Part shown: piece after piece, positions 45,291 to 59,400 of the stretch
How positions within the stretch are numbered: the stretch's first letter is position 1
Layout of the letters: each line of letters opens with the position of its first letter
Assembly (NCBI RefSeq): GCF_002078875.1
Contig: NC_034430.1
Location: forward strand, 3,554,060 to 3,618,059
From: Numida meleagris
Taxonomy: Eukaryota > Chordata > Aves > Galliformes > Numididae
DNA: 64,000 nt
Direction: 5' to 3'
The notes under the pieces: generated by a model
The model's input: the letters and a program-made list of their open reading frames with translations, nothing else
Told to the model about the DNA's origin: nothing
Databases searched by the model: none
Position numbers and translations under genes: made by a program

Positions 45291-45305
45291 AGTGTCTTTT
45301 TGACT
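45254..45305 (+). terminator. Poly(A) signal with downstream U/GU-rich element
   Basis: AATAAA at 45254-45259, likely cleavage near 45275-45290, then GTGTCTTTTTGACTT at about 45291-45305, the expected layout. A second AATAAA lies at 45391-45396. They end the transcript carrying the small secreted peptide. Confidence 0.5.
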
Positions 45306-45309
45306 TTCT

Positions 45310-48300
45310 GATTTGGCTCTGAATGTATCACTGCGTATGGTAACAGGCTTGCAAGTTTCAGACTTCTTTTAAAGTATTTTGAAGTTTTCTAATAAAAAAA
45401 ACCTTAAGTCAACCACTTCTGATTGGGTTCATTGCTGGACAAAAGCTGGGAGATGTTTTTGCCCAGCCTGCCCAGTGCCACTTGTGTTCAGGAGCATAAA
45501 TCAGCTTCCAGCACCAACCAAGGACGTAATCTTAACTGCTTTCTAACTGGGTTCTGAACATCTAAGCTGTAAGCCAGAGGAATGTGCTGCGTCCAACCTG
45601 GAGCTGTTAGCAGCCCCTAAGCTCATAAATCCTGTGAGTGGAGAAGCCAATGCAGGTGACTGGACAGCTGGAGCCATTCTCTGCTCATGAGGGGGAAAGG
45701 GACCTCTGAATAGCTCAAGGAAACGCTCAGTGTTGATGGAACGGCTGCAGATCTGCTTCCCTAGTGCTTCCTTCACCACATGTTACACTTGACCCTGCCA
45801 GCACTAAACGCCAATAGGAGGCAAGTCATTGTCCCCAGTGGCAGATTAAACTGCTTGGCCATTGTTAAGAGTCCAAGATTTTCCTCTCTCACCCTGGTTA
45901 AATGACTGCTTGGATGTGCAGCCAAAGTAAACATGAGCTAATAAAAAATGTAGAGATAACAGATACAGTCTAGCTGTTTCGGACTGAACTGTCATGCTGC
46001 AGCACAAAGGTGTGGGTTTTGCTTGCTTGTTTTCTCCTGTCGTTTTTGAAGCTCAATTTACCTGAAAATGAGGCAGTAAGGATCAAGTATACTTCCTTTC
46101 TCCTGTGTAGGAGAAGTTTCAAGAAGAAAGTGATCTCCCAGGATCCGTGTGGCCGCTCTGGAGCCCTTTCCTGTATTCTCTGACAATACGTTTCCTTGTT
46201 GACAAGAAATGCATTGTCAATTGACTTTTTACTTTTTTTCATTTACTCAGTGCATGGCCTGTGAAGGTCATTGCTGCAAGATAACATGCTGATCAGAAGT
46301 CTGGGGGGCTGCAAAGAGGTGAGATGTCTACAGGGCTGTCACAAATGCTTGAACTCGTGGTAAGGAAAGCAAGAGTTTTGGAGAGAGTCAAAAAAAAAAA
46401 AACTTTCAGCTTGAAACAATCATGTAGTGGTAGGGATTGGATTCTTCCTGTGATTCCCGCTGAATGCTATGTTCTGTAACAAGAGTTGAAGTGAATAGCT
46501 GGACAGGTAGAATAAGTGTTTGGACATGCATCTGCTTCAAGTGCTTGGATGTTGCTAGCACACGTAATTGCTTTGTGTCTGAAGATGACTGAACTGCCCA
46601 AGTCCTTGTAGCGTAGCTTGCTTTGCTTTCCTTTCCTTTCTGTGGCTGGGGCCTGCGTGCCTGCTGCTCTGGTGGGTCCTGCACTCTCATCTCCAGCCTC
46701 TTCTGGGATCAAAAGTTTCTAGAGAGACCAAGGGCTGAGAGTGCGATATGACATTAAAGGATTACAGGCTGCTGGGCAATAATTACCATAAACGACGCAG
46801 ACAAGTCCAGATCTAGGAGCAGCTTTTCCTCTTTCATCCCAAGCCAGTCATGGCTCATGCTGACAGCACACCTGGAAATGAGGTAATTGAATATCTGCCC
46901 ACATTGTTCAGATTAGCTGGCGCTTGGGCACAGGCAGCACAATTGTTTTCTGTGCTCCTGGGCAACATTTGTTCTCCTGCAGCCAGGAAGTCTTACTGGT
47001 GAAATGAGACAAGACAGGGTGATTCTCTTCCTTTCTTGGGAAAGGCACTCTTAAGCCACCTGTGCTGTGACTTTCCTGAGAAATACCCTTTCCAGATGTG
47101 GAGATCTTGCTGCTATTGAAGTATGAGGCAGAAGTACTTCCAGCGCTGCCTGAACATGTTATTTAGGTCAATTGGAAGGAAGATGGCAATGTGAATCAGA
47201 GAAGTGGTTGGAAGAGGAGGAAGGTTGTGAAGTAGTGCCTTGCCATCCCCCGCCAGCACAGGATTTTTCTCTGCTGGTGTAGAAGCACAGTTAGAGATCC
47301 CGCTTGTTGTCTTCTGTACTCTCTGCATACTTCTGTAACTATGAGTAACTGGACTGGAAATGAAAGAGGAGACCTCAGACAAAAGCCTTGCCATTATCTC
47401 TCTGCATCACTATGTCTCTTTCCTGATGGATTAGCTAATCTCTCTCAGAGATAGACAGAGCAAGGTCTCCTCCTCATTCCTCTGGAAAACAAGCTGCATC
47501 AGAATAATTGCTCTGACTACATCCATTTGGGGTGAATGAGTCTCCAGAAGAAGCTTTTGTGGAGGAACAGCAATCCAATTTTTGTGGTAACTCTTGCTGG
47601 TGGAGAGCCGGCTGAAGCAGCTTGGGGGTTTCCCACCAGGTAAGTGGCCCTAAGGGGCGTGAGGAGCAATGGGGAGCTAAGCTGATGGGATGGGCAGAAG
47701 GGATGTCAGCAATGGTGGGAAGCCTCCTAAAAATGTCCCGTGTGGGCAGGGCTTCTGTGGTCACCTCGTTTCCCTTCCCAGAGGAAGCAGCCTGAATTCA
47801 CCCATTGCTCTGTAGAGACCTGTAGGCTAAAACAAATTATTCTTACGCAGTAGAAAACACTGGGACCAACCTTAACTGATGAAGCAATTTGCCAGCATTT
47901 AGCCTCGAGGTCCCCAGTCCCTCAGGGCTCTCCAGTGCAATGACTTGAGCTGGTTTCCCAGAAAGATTCTCTTGGATATGTGCTGTTGGCAGTACTCTGG
48001 CTTGTTACTGGCCTTTTTATTTTTCCAAGAGCCAGCTCTTGTTAGCTTCGTTCTCACAGTATTGTTTTCTTTCTAGAAGAAGCTTTTGCTGGCTCTTCCA
48101 AGCCATCACATGGGAATTGCTTACTAGCTTAGATTTATTTTTTTTTGTTTTGACCCAAAGCTGTGCTTCGCTCCCCTCTGTAACGCTGCCAACATCATTT
48201 CCAGTCTCTTTTAAGCTTATGTTTTGCAATAATATCTAAACTCTTGGCTCCAAATAACTGCCTTACAGAGAGATCCGTATCTTTTAACAAAGGAATTGAG

Positions 48301-50880
48301 AAGCTAACAGTGAGAACAAAAGCAATATCTTGAGAGCCCTTAAGCCTATCCTGACCTTTCCCAAAGGCCTCGGCTGAGGCTTCTGCATCTAGCGAGCAGA
48401 TGGCAGAAATCAGGGTGGCCTTTGGTCAGCTTGCACAGTCCTCTGCCCCATCCCTGCATTTGCTGGAAATGTGCGCTGCGTATTGTTGCCATTTGGGATC
48501 AAGTGTGCTATTCCTACTGTCTCCAGGGAGTCTTCTCCAGCAGAGCCCATCTCTGATGGAAGTCCTCTTTGGCTGACCTTGTGCTCAGGCTAGCATTAGC
48601 AGCGTGGATTTTTGAGATGTGACAGCAGCATTCTTCAGAGGAAACCTTGGGAGATGTCTTGTCACGGCTGGGAAAGGGCAGCAAGCTGCTTTCTGGCTGG
48701 GTTTTCCAGGTATCCAGCTGGGTACCTAGTATTAAACCAGGCAGCAATGGGATCACTGTTAACATTTTCAAAACTTCAGGACAAACAGCTGCAGCAATGC
48801 AAAGGCCCTCACAAAACCAACTGAAGAATTGCCTCGTTTTAGGTGGTGGGAAGACTTGGACATATAGGTGGCAAGTTCTGCAAGGCCAGTCAGGAAAGTA
48901 GCAGCAGAGCTGGAAGTATGCTCCGTATCTTCTGACACTAAGAAGCTTCTCCTTGGTTTGCATCAGTGCATGAAATCGAGGCTGTTTGACCTGCAGAAAT
49001 AAGGGTTAAGGTTTAGCAAACTGGCATTTCTGGGAGTGAAGTTTCTCTAATTATCACGTTGCTCAACTGGGGTTGCAGGTGAGTTGAGAGAAAAGTTGTG
49101 GCTGCTCCATGAGTTTCTACAAGTTTGTTGGTTATTTCTATCCTCATTGATACTTGTTTTGTGTTGCAGTAATGTCACAGATCTGGGGGTTGCGTATTTC
49201 AATTAAATTTGCGCAAAATGGCTTTGGGGCAGTTTCAGCTTGGGAATCTTTGTCGTTGTCCTTGTAAATACAAAACCTGATGTACCAGACTAAAATAACG
49301 CAATCAGGATGGATTTTCTGTAAATATCTCCTAATCCCTCTGAACTGTCATTCTTAAAACTTGTGCTCAGCCACCATCTGTTGCGCGGGCAGAATGAAGG
49401 CTCTGAGTGGGGTGAATAAGAGCCCTTGGCGGTGCTATTTACACAAGTCGAAGCTAAGCTGAGTTCAGGATGTTCTGACCTGCCCAAGTTGCTGTTCGTC
49501 CATTCGCACCAGCTGCTGCCGTGTCTGGCACAATTTCCTGCATTGCTTTTTAAAGACTTCTGTAAGCAGGGACAGGGAAAAGAGGAAAAAAAAAAAAAAA
49601 AACACAACCACAGATCAGAAGATTCACATACTCTATGAAGTTCCTTTCCTAATGTTGCTTGCTGCGGAGCCACCTCTCCCTCCAAGCTCAGCTGTGCTCA
49701 CTGCCATGTGCCTGTGCTGAGGGTTTTACCTTTGCACAAGGGAGCCTGGAGCTGTGTGTTCTCCATCCTTAGTCAGGGCGGCTGGGTTGGCTGTGTTGGA
49801 GTCTCAGAATGACAAGGGGGCTGACTAACGAGCTTAAAGAGAGGGGAAAGGATTGGGCATGGAGCCTGGCAGGAGGCTTTATGGGACTGCATGAAGAGTC
49901 TGCTTATAAGAGGAGTTAAGCTGACACAAAACAAAAGGTGCTTGGTGTTCCTGGAACTGAGATGCTAGGATATGTACAAGCTGCCAAATGCAAAAACAAA
50001 GCAAGAGAAGAACCAAAATCCTTCCTGCCCTCTGCTCTGAGGCTCAGTTCAACAGTTCGGTGAGGAAGGAACAGCCCTGCCTGTGATGTGATCCCTTAAG
50101 CATTTTGGTGTGGGGTGACTACATCCCTGTTTGTGCTGTGTCTTGTAATGTGTGCCCAGAGACCCACGTCACTTCCAAACCCCAGTGCTCCGTGCGTCTG
50201 ACTGTGTGTGATGGATGGCTGACCACTGAACCCCCAGCATCCATCTGCCTTCTGCTCCCTCCAGCCTCACTGAAAAGTCTTGCTCCTTCCTCAGCCCCTG
50301 GAGCCCTCCAGCTGCGCGTTGCTTGGAGCCCATCTGAGGCTCCTTTTGCCACCAGCTCCCAGCAGAACCCATGGGACGGTCCCAGGAGGCTCTTCTCAAC
50401 GTCTGTCCCTTTGTCCCCGGGTGTGTGGGACGCCAGCCTTGTGTTTGCTGGCCCCAGGCCTCACTCAGCCGCGCTCGGAAGGAATCGTAGCAGAGTTAGA
50501 CCTGGCAGATGGAGGCCTGTTACCTCACCCCACAAAAATGCTTTGTTATTGAGAAAATGGAAACTGTCTGAGGTTTGGGAGCTGAATGGAGTCATTGGTG
50601 TCTGTTTTAACCACAGTTTGGTGGTGGCTGCTGAAAGTTCCCCTTGCTGAGCATTCCCTTTTCCTACACCCATAATCTTCAAGTCATCGGAGAGCTGCAG
50701 CGATTTAACTATTAGCTGGGCGAACGCTGAATGCTGTTGCGTGCTCTGCAGAAACTCCACTAAAGCCTCAGCATCTTCCAGCAGAAGAAAAATGACTGGC
50801 TAATAAATAACCCTTTGCAAACTGCTGCCCAGAAAGGTGATCCCTGTGCGTACGAAGCCAAATTCAACTTCCTTTTATGA
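45310..50880. other. Intronic or intergenic DNA, no gene recognised
   Basis: Mixed DNA with an A run near 46390 and a 17-base A run at 49586-49602. Chance frames up to 181 codons (50105-50650 on +) show no domain, signal peptide or splice support. Confidence 0.4.
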
Positions 50881-51640
50881 TCTCAGCAGTGCGCCTTGTT
50901 TACTTGATTTATTTTTAAAGCACTGCACTAAGATTATGCAGGAGCTTCTTGGAGAGAAAAGGCATGTGCAGACACTGGTGTTCTGTACCACAGCTACATA
51001 AATCCCAGCTCAGAAGAGAAGTTTTATCTTGTCAGTGTTTTTTAAGATAGATTTCAGTGCCGGGAATTTGGGAGCCTAGGAGAAAGCTGAATCCCTACTT
51101 TTATTCTGTTAGCAAGCTGGTTTTCCCATTGCTCTGCATGGCTCAGGTTAGTCAATACAGACCAGCGCTAACTAAATACAAGACTTGTTTTAGTTAACAG
51201 ATAACTGTGTGCATTTATGCCACTGTGGGATCTGATACACCCTGCCAGCATTAAGCATTATTCACTAAGCACCCTAATAAAACTAAATGAAGCAGAGTTA
51301 GCTTTTTGGAAATAAAATGAACGTTTTATTTATGTGTATTTAAGCTAATGAATCTTAGCAAGCCAAATTAATGTCTTCCAGCTGCTGCAGATGTTTTTTA
51401 CGTGACAAAATATTTTGGTGCTTAGAAAAACCTAGAATGCTGGAACCACAAGATATTAAATATTTAATTATTACTCTGGAATGTAAATAGGGTCTTGATA
51501 TTTAACATTTGTTTACCCGAATTTCAAGTGCTTACTTAAAAACTCTTACATTAACATGGTTCTTGTCTTGTAACGTGGGAAGAAGAGTGACGACTTGGCA
51601 TTTTCTCCAGATTTCTTTAAATATCAGAATGGGTTTTAGG
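50881..51640. promoter_or_regulatory. AT-rich island with a MEF2-type motif
   Basis: TTATTTTTAA at 50909-50918 fits the MEF2 consensus YTAWWWWTAR. Further right the sequence is strongly AT-rich (51150-51540), with AAATTAATG, TATTAAATATTTAATTATTA and GGAATGTAAATAG. If the host gene is FHL3, known as a muscle LIM protein, a MEF2-bound intronic enhancer would fit, but this is inference from one motif. Confidence 0.22.
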
Positions 51641-54600
51641 AGCAGTAACTTGGTTACCTGGAGAGATCATCCCAGCTGCTTCAGGCAGAGCCATGGAGCA
51701 GTGTCTGCTGTAATGACCTGTTTCCATTTGAGATCCCCGCTTCCCGTGGGTTTGCAGTGCAACCATAAAAATCCTTTCCAGGCTGAGCTCTGGCTCCTGA
51801 AGTCTTTGGGAGAATTTTTTTTTTTTTCAATATAAAATGCAAATTGCGGAAACAATTGGCTGTTGATTTTTCAAACAGTATCTTAGCAGCACAGAGCCCA
51901 TTCTGGACATGTGTTGTTCCTGTAGTTCTAAAGCAACTTCATTTCTCGAATGATCCAAGCCCACAGGATTTCCCTCGTGTGAGTATGTTTGAGGTTAGGC
52001 AATTTCTGTTGCTGTTCAGATGGTGGCTGCAGATTGTGCCATTTCCCACCAAAACCATGTATAGATAGCTCAGTGCTACTGGAGAGAAATGTCCTGTTGT
52101 TTTTTTTTTAAGCTCTTCTAATGAACCAAAAGAAACGGGATAACAATGTAAATGCCGATCTGAAAGAACAAAAATTCCTCTTTGAGGTCCACAGCTGATG
52201 GCAGGATTCCTACGTTGCGCTTAGGATACGAGGGTGGTGAAAAAACAACAGGGAGGAAACCCCAAGCTGTCTCTGAGCACGGGCACTATTGTCAGAGTGG
52301 AGGTCCCAAGCACTGCCCCGAGCTGCTTTTGTTGGGCTTTTGACCTCATGTTGGAATTCCACTGCCCTCAGTTAAGAAAGAAATGGTTTTAATGGCTCTT
52401 AAGACCTAACACGGTCTGAACTGGGGCGTAGCTCTGCATGCCACATTGCTGCGGTGCTGTCCTCCAGCTTCTTGCTTGGAAAGCCCAAAGTTCCAGTGTT
52501 GGGAGCAGCTCACAATGACACCGCATCGCTCGGGTGAAAGATCTGGAGCCCAGGTTCAGGCACAGCGCTGGGTCTGCCCACCTCGTCCTTTCTTTCTCCC
52601 CTGCTTCTCACAATGAGCGTAGTTTGTGGGCTCTGTTTGGACACAAGTCTGTAGCATGCACAAGTGGGCGTCATGTTTTCCATGCTGCTGCGTCTCAGGA
52701 GGAGAAGGAAGCTTTCTGGTTCCATTGCTGGCCAGAGATGTGGATCTTGGTGCCTTTTTTAGCTCTGCCAAGCTTACTCTGTGCCAAAACCCTCCGAGGT
52801 GCAAATCCCAGGAGGGAGATAAAATAGCTCGGTGCCCTGCAGGTGTTGTAAGTAGTGCTTCTGCTGGTGACAGCTGCTGGGGAACTGACCAAGCAAGAAT
52901 CCTGTGAGACGAACGGGATGTCAGGTCCATGGAAACTGAGCACTCTGGTGTTTATGGTCTTGCACTGGGTCATCGTGTGTATTTGTGTTGTTTGTGACGG
53001 GATGTCAGGGAGCTAAATCACCTTCCAAGCAAACTAATCTTCAGTTTGTGTCCTGGGTGAGGATTACTTACTACCTGCCTCTTTTCCAAGCACGTAGAGT
53101 TTTTTCAAATAGAAAAGACAGCCATTAAAATGCACAACATTTCAGTGGCTCCCTTTAACTCAGCGAACGCTTTCCTACCAAGGAAATTGCTGCCATGCCT
53201 AAATCGGAGGTTTCTGGAATATGTGAAGTGTCAGAGGTACTTACTGAAGTCATTAGTAGCAGAAAGTACACTCTGTTGCATGTAACTCAGCCAAGAGAAC
53301 TTTTATTTCTAGTATTTCTCAACCCTGTGCAAACATCATGTAACACACAGGAAGATTAATTCTGGCCCGTTGGGCTTGTGTAGAAGTCTTGGATGTGTTG
53401 CTTTTGGAGAGCCTGAGCAGCTGTATGTGGAAAATCACAAATGCACTTCATGTTGGCGGAGGTGTCAGACCATAAGCACACACTGCATCATGCTTCATGC
53501 TCTGAAACAATGACTCAACCCAGGAGTGATGAAATACGTGCTGTCAGATCCTTGATAACTCTGAGCTTTAATTTCAGAAGGAGATGCAGAGCAGAACTTG
53601 GAATAAGAAGGGAAAAGAGCAGTCCAGGGATTTTGAACAGCTGGGCCCCAAGTGGATGGTGCTGTGCGAATTGCACTGACCCTTTCCAGTGGAAATCAGT
53701 GAGCACTGCTGTCTTCAGGAGGTCGAGAAGCAATCTGAATCTGACAAATTGGAATCAGGGATTCCTGCGCCCCTTATGAAAATATAGAGTAACTCGAATG
53801 GTAAGAGTCCAATTTCATGTCACAAGTAATGAAATCTGAACCCGTGGAGGAAATGCAATCCCTGTGCTGATGTCACCCTCTGGTTTATGATGTGGCTGCT
53901 TTTGTTCCTGGGTGAGCACTCGAGCGTTCTGCGAGCTCGGCGCTGATTTACAGGCGAGAGTCCCTCGCTCCGCACCTGCTGCAAGTGCCTGTGCTGTGAG
54001 TCAGTGGGAGCTGCCCCAGCGCATCCCCGGGCTCTGTGCAGATCCTTTGTAGCCGCAATGCAAGGTAACAATGGCCCACAGGTTTGGGTTCCCCGCTCGG
54101 CCAGCTTGGGGCACATCGTCTGTGGGTAGATTGGTTTTTGGTCTGACCCATGAGGAGAGCATAGGGAGGGTTGTTGGGTGCTGGTGTTTTCTTGCTGCAG
54201 TGAAGCCCACAGTGCTGGAAGTGCAAGAGCATGCAGACAGCCCCAGGAGCTCTGTAACTCTTGGCAGAGAGCAGCTTGCTGTTGCTTCCTTCAGGGGGTG
54301 AGTGTGGAGCGTCTCCTCTGCAGCTAAGAGACGGGGCATTGTTTTGCGTGCTCTGCCTCATGGGCTAAAACATCCACTCTTCTTGGTCTTTGTGTGGAAG
54401 TCTTCACGTAAAAGCTTCTGAGAGTCCAAATTTGGATGTTCCCCTTTCTTTTTTTTATCTGTTTCACCTGGGTCTCCTTGTAAATCTCATATTCAAGCGA
54501 GAAGATGAGGTTCTGAGAATGGGCCACAGGGCTGGTTAGTGTTGTTCTTTCTTGTCTGTGTGTGTTTGCTCTGCAAGGCAGCACTTTTCACCTGTTGTTG

Positions 54601-56480
54601 AGTTTCTGGGCAGTCAGTACAAGTGCTTTGCAGTGGCATCTGCCAGCAGCAGGGCTCAGGGCTGCCCAGGCTGTGGCACAGCTGTGGGGTGGGCTCCTCC
54701 ACACGTTGGGAACTCCATGTGCAGTGTGTGTGTGTGATGCAGAGGCACCCAAACTCCATTTGGTGAGCGTTTGTACCCATTTATAATAGCTGCTTCCACT
54801 GCATCTTTTGGACGTGGCAAGTTTTCCCTTTCAGAAGCTCCACCAAAGCCTTCATATCTCAAAGTATGGCAGAAACTGGCAAGCACGTGGCTTTTTGCAA
54901 ATCTATTTTTAGCGCTTGCAATGGGTTATTTCTGAGAGGTTTTACGTAAAATGCACGATAATCACAACTTCTGCAGTAGAAAATGTGCAGTACTTCAGAT
55001 TAATTTTAAAAGGTCTCACTGAGAAGTGCTTCACCAAGGAGTCCGATTGCATGAGCAGCTCGGCGCGGTGAGCGTCAATGACTCCTGATGGATGACCAGA
55101 TCACCTAGCAGAGAAATCATTCGCTGCAGAAGACTGAAACTTATTTCATGTCTGCGTTGGCAGGAGAGTGGCTCCAGGAGACCTCCCTCTTCTCATGCCA
55201 TGTCCTTCTCGGCTTGGCTCGCCGTCCTTGGGAGCACTGCCTTTTTCGGGAGGGCTGCAGCTGGCACATGCAGCATCTCCCAGGCAACAGAGGATCTTAG
55301 TTGTGTTTCGGACCACAGGCGAGCGGTTCTTGGGACGGTAACCTGAGACAGTTTGCCGTTGCCAGGTTTCAGTCCTTCCCCAGATTTAGAAGCGCTCACA
55401 TGCTGCGGGTTACAAAGCTGTAATTGCCTTTGCTTGCGAGGGACACAGCAGCTGTAAGAAGCGCGGTAGGCAGGATCAGGCTGTTGCACAAGCAGTGAGG
55501 GCAGAGGCAAAGAGGCCCCTGGCTAGCAGTCAGACAGCGAGAAGGCAGCTGCCTGGCGTGCAAGTGGCAGTGCAGTGTCTCCCCTGTCACCTTGCTGGCT
55601 TTTGCCTTGTCCTGCTGCCTTTGTGTGCAGCTGCAGAGCCCCAAAAGGACAAAGCTGCCAGGTTCACAGTGCCAGCCACCTTCCCCAGCACTGCTGTTAT
55701 GTGTAGGCTAACGACAAATGCTCGGGCTTGGGAGACAAGGGATCGACTCAAAAATAGAATATTTTGACCAAATTTGGTGGAAAAAGTGCCGTTTGCCCTT
55801 GAAGTAATAGGTATGTGTTAAATAAAATGTGTCTGTTCTAGGTGTCTTTTCCTGCTCCTGTAGATCAAAGTTACTTTGTTGGCTTTTTTTTTTTTTTTTT
55901 TTAAATAAACAACAGAAACTGAAGTTGAGCGGATCCTTAATCAACAAAAGAGCTGCCAGGCTCTTGGGTGAAGGTGGTTAATAAGGGATGGGCTCAGATC
56001 GTGCAGGTCTGCTTTTCAGCATTGGTGCACAAAGCATGCATGTGGCTGCATCTGTCCCTTGCAGCCTGTCCATGCGCCAGTGTGCACGCATGCTTAGAGG
56101 CAAGCTTGAACCTTCCATGCAAACCAGAGGCATAATCTTTTATTCAAGGAGTACAGAACGCTTTGTAAAAACGAATGTAAATTATTCGTCGCCTCTGAAC
56201 TGAATGGCTTCATCCTCCATTTAAAAAAAAAAAAACAACAGCTAAGGGAAACACAGACTACAGCACAGAGCTGGAATTGTAAGAGAACTTCAGGGAAATA
56301 AAGCAGAACGCCTTTGTTTTGCAGTGATGTCTTTACTGAAGCCCAAAGCGAGCACCTCGAGCAGCTTGATTCTTTTTTCTGCATGGAGGCTGTGATGTCT
56401 GTTTGTATTGCAAGATCCTTGTGTAGTGGGTAGATCTAAGACGAAGGTAAATTGGCCTCAGTGCACAGTTAGTCATTTCC
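51641..56480. other. Intronic or intergenic DNA with homopolymer runs
   Basis: No gene recognised. T run of 13 at 51815-51827, T run of 19 at 55884-55902, A run of about 13 at 56222-56235, and CA/GT-rich bits near 54725. Short frames only. Confidence 0.4.
55884..55902. repeat. Poly(T) tract
   Basis: Nineteen consecutive T followed by AAATAAACAACAG; simple low-complexity sequence, possibly the tail of an old reverse-strand retrotransposed copy, though no element body is recognisable beside it. Confidence 0.75.
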
Positions 56481-59400
56481 TGTCATGTTTTCATGTTTGA
56501 GTTGTAGTGTACTGGGTTTGACCTTTACTTCTTGGGGCAAAGAGATTTTGAAACATTACTGCCGGAGCCCTCAGCCTGCGCAGTTGGGTAAGCAGTCAGG
56601 CATCTATATGGCCATGGACCAAGTCAGCTGGGTTTTATGGGCATCACTCAGTTCAGTCCAAAACTAAATGTTCTCTGCGAGATTATTATCCTCCCAACGC
56701 GCTTGGTCCTTGGGACTCCCTTTTTGTTCCTGTCACAGCCAGGGCACTGGACGGATCTCGCTGGGTTTCTGCGTTTGGGAGATGTAGGACACCCTGCTCT
56801 CTACCGCAGAGTTCTGGCTTCTGAGTTTGTGGCATGAATGTGGGGTTGGTTGGTTTGTTTTTGTGGGCGTGTATTTGATATACATTTGTTTGGTGGAGAA
56901 CGCTGCCTCCACGCAGGGGCCCCTAGCAAGAAAAACACATGCTACAACAGCGAGGTAACATGAAGCCCACAGACACCAGTTTGCAGTTTCATGTGCATTT
57001 ATATATACTCTCTTTATGACTTTCTAGTTGAACCCTCATCCAGTTACGATCCCCCGCCACCTTTTCTTGTCCATCACTTTGTAACGACAAGGGCAAAGGG
57101 GGCTCACTGATAGATTAATCCACCTCTAAGCAATGGGCACTTTCCAGATTGGCTCCTGGCTGGACCTGGTATGAAACCTGGGGCCTGGAGGCCAGCCGCT
57201 GCCCATTAATTTGTTTTGATGACTATCTTTAGGGTTGGTTTGTGTTCTTGCATTACTGTTTGTTGCCAGTAGGACAACAGTAAGCGTATGGTCTGCTCTG
57301 AAAGGCTTATTCAGCCCTGCGCAATAAATATATTCCTTCTTCTTGCCTAATTTTCTACTTGAAAAAGGAAGAAAACAAGGGGAAACTAAAGAAATGGGTG
57401 GATTTGCCACTGGAAGGCTCTCCGGGTGGGATCGGCCAGGCCTCTCTTTCCTAATCGCACTTTTGCTGATGCTGTTGAGGCTGAGACTCCCTAAGCAGGA
57501 GGGGATTGTGAATGTTCCTGTGCTGGGAGTTCAGTGTGAGATGATGAAGCTGCCCCGGGAGCAGTGCTGTGTCTGAGCCACGCGGTGCCTCCAGCAAGGA
57601 AAGCCTCAAGACCATGTGTGCTCTCAGCACGTTTTTGATATCCCTGTTCCCATAATCGAACGGGAGAATACCCTTCTTTTAAATGCCATGAAGGGAGATG
57701 GGAGCAGGCATTCGGAAAGCAGATGGACACTTGCTCCTTGCTCCTTTTTCAGGTTCCTTTTAAGCATCCAGCAGTCGCTGCCCCAGGCAGTGACTCCCCA
57801 CTCCTCTGATCACGCCGAAGCTCCCGTGCTCAGTCACACTCCTTGAAACTTGGCTCCAGTGTCTTTCTTCCTATTATGGTCATCCTGGCCATGTCTGCAG
57901 CTGCTGCCCTGGAGCCAGTACCAGCTCCAGCAGCAGTGCTTGTTGCAAGCTGCTGCCAGTGGGGGCTCCCCTGGCTCGATCGGTGTGGCACAGGGTCAGG
58001 TACTTGCCATGGGAAGCTTGGGCCAGGCTCTCTCTTCTCCCAAACCTCTAGAGTGACCAGCAAGAATCTCCTCTGGCACGTTTTGAAGCCCCATGTTTCC
58101 TGACCATCTGGTAAATGAGACTTCATTTCTTTGGGGAGGAGTTTCTGGTGCGTTTGTGTCTAACTCCTCTGCTTTTGGACTTCCTCCTCAACTTAAGTGG
58201 TCAGTTTGAATCATGGGGGTCCAAGCAGACCAAGTGGTTTCAATTTCTGACTTCCTGTTGCATGCACGGAATTTGCTTACTTTGTATACTTTTTAAATAA
58301 GATTAACAGCTGATCTCTTGAGCATATGTTGGGTTTTCATGCCAGCAGAATGATACAGGGCGCTTGTTCCAAGTGGGACCTCGCAGCTCTGCCCTCCTCC
58401 CAAGCTGCCCTCTTAAGAGGCAGGATTCGTTTAGAACTTGAAACAATTAATCCTTACAAATGCTTAGTGATACAGTCCTAACTGTGAAATCATTCCCTCC
58501 TTTCTCCCTGGACAGAGTTTTTCATTTTCTGGTTGCATAGTAGGGACTTACACCTCTTTTTTCAACTCCACCAGTTTTCACTTTCCCTAAAGAAAGTAAG
58601 CCTGGAGCAAGAACCAAGTGGGCTATTGCCTTTCTCCTTGTCTGCCTGAGCTCTGCTGTCCCTGCTGAGCTTTTGGAAGGTGGGGAGAGGCAGTGAGGAT
58701 GAGCACCCCAAAGAAGCCTGAATTTCTCACTTGAATGGATCTGGTGTTTCTCTGCCTCCAAATGCTGGCCTTCATGCTCAGCCCTGGAGATGCATCCTCC
58801 TGTAGCTGGGGTCACCGGACCTGCTCAGATAGGAAAGGGACAGAAGTGGCTTAAAGTCAAGTGTGAAACAAGGTCCTGACCACAAGCAATTACGAGCTGA
58901 ATCTCAGATGGGCAATCCTGCCTGCTTTTCCACAGTGGCATGGAAAGTTGGATTCCCTTACAGAGTGGCCTCGTTAAAAAGAGGTTCTTTCTGTAAAGGA
59001 CAAATGTCGCAGTGTGTACAAATACTGGCTCAGAACTTTGGGCCATTACCTTGTATGGGGATGCTGCTTTGTGAGATCCTGACTTAGTAGCAGCAGGTTT
59101 TCCGTTCGCGTTGGAAAAGTTTTATGTTTCCTTATCTTCAGAGAAAGAATGAGGAATTTATTACCGGAGGATGAAGGTCTATGAACTCAGTAGTGCTCTG
59201 AAATCAGAGCAGTGTCTTGGAGTGCTTCAGGACCCTGCACGTCCTGACAGCCCCACTGCGTCCCCGTGAGCACAGCAGCTTCTGGGGCATGGATGGCTCC
59301 TCCTGGCCTGCCCAGGTCTGCTGGAAAGTCTGTAAGCACATCAAGGACAAGGCTATTTCCACGTGCAGATGGCAGATTCTGCATGCAGTCTCTCAAAGTG

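Noticed and set aside
50105..50650. 181-codon + strand frame
   Set aside because: No similarity to any family I know, no splice or poly(A) context, biased composition only.
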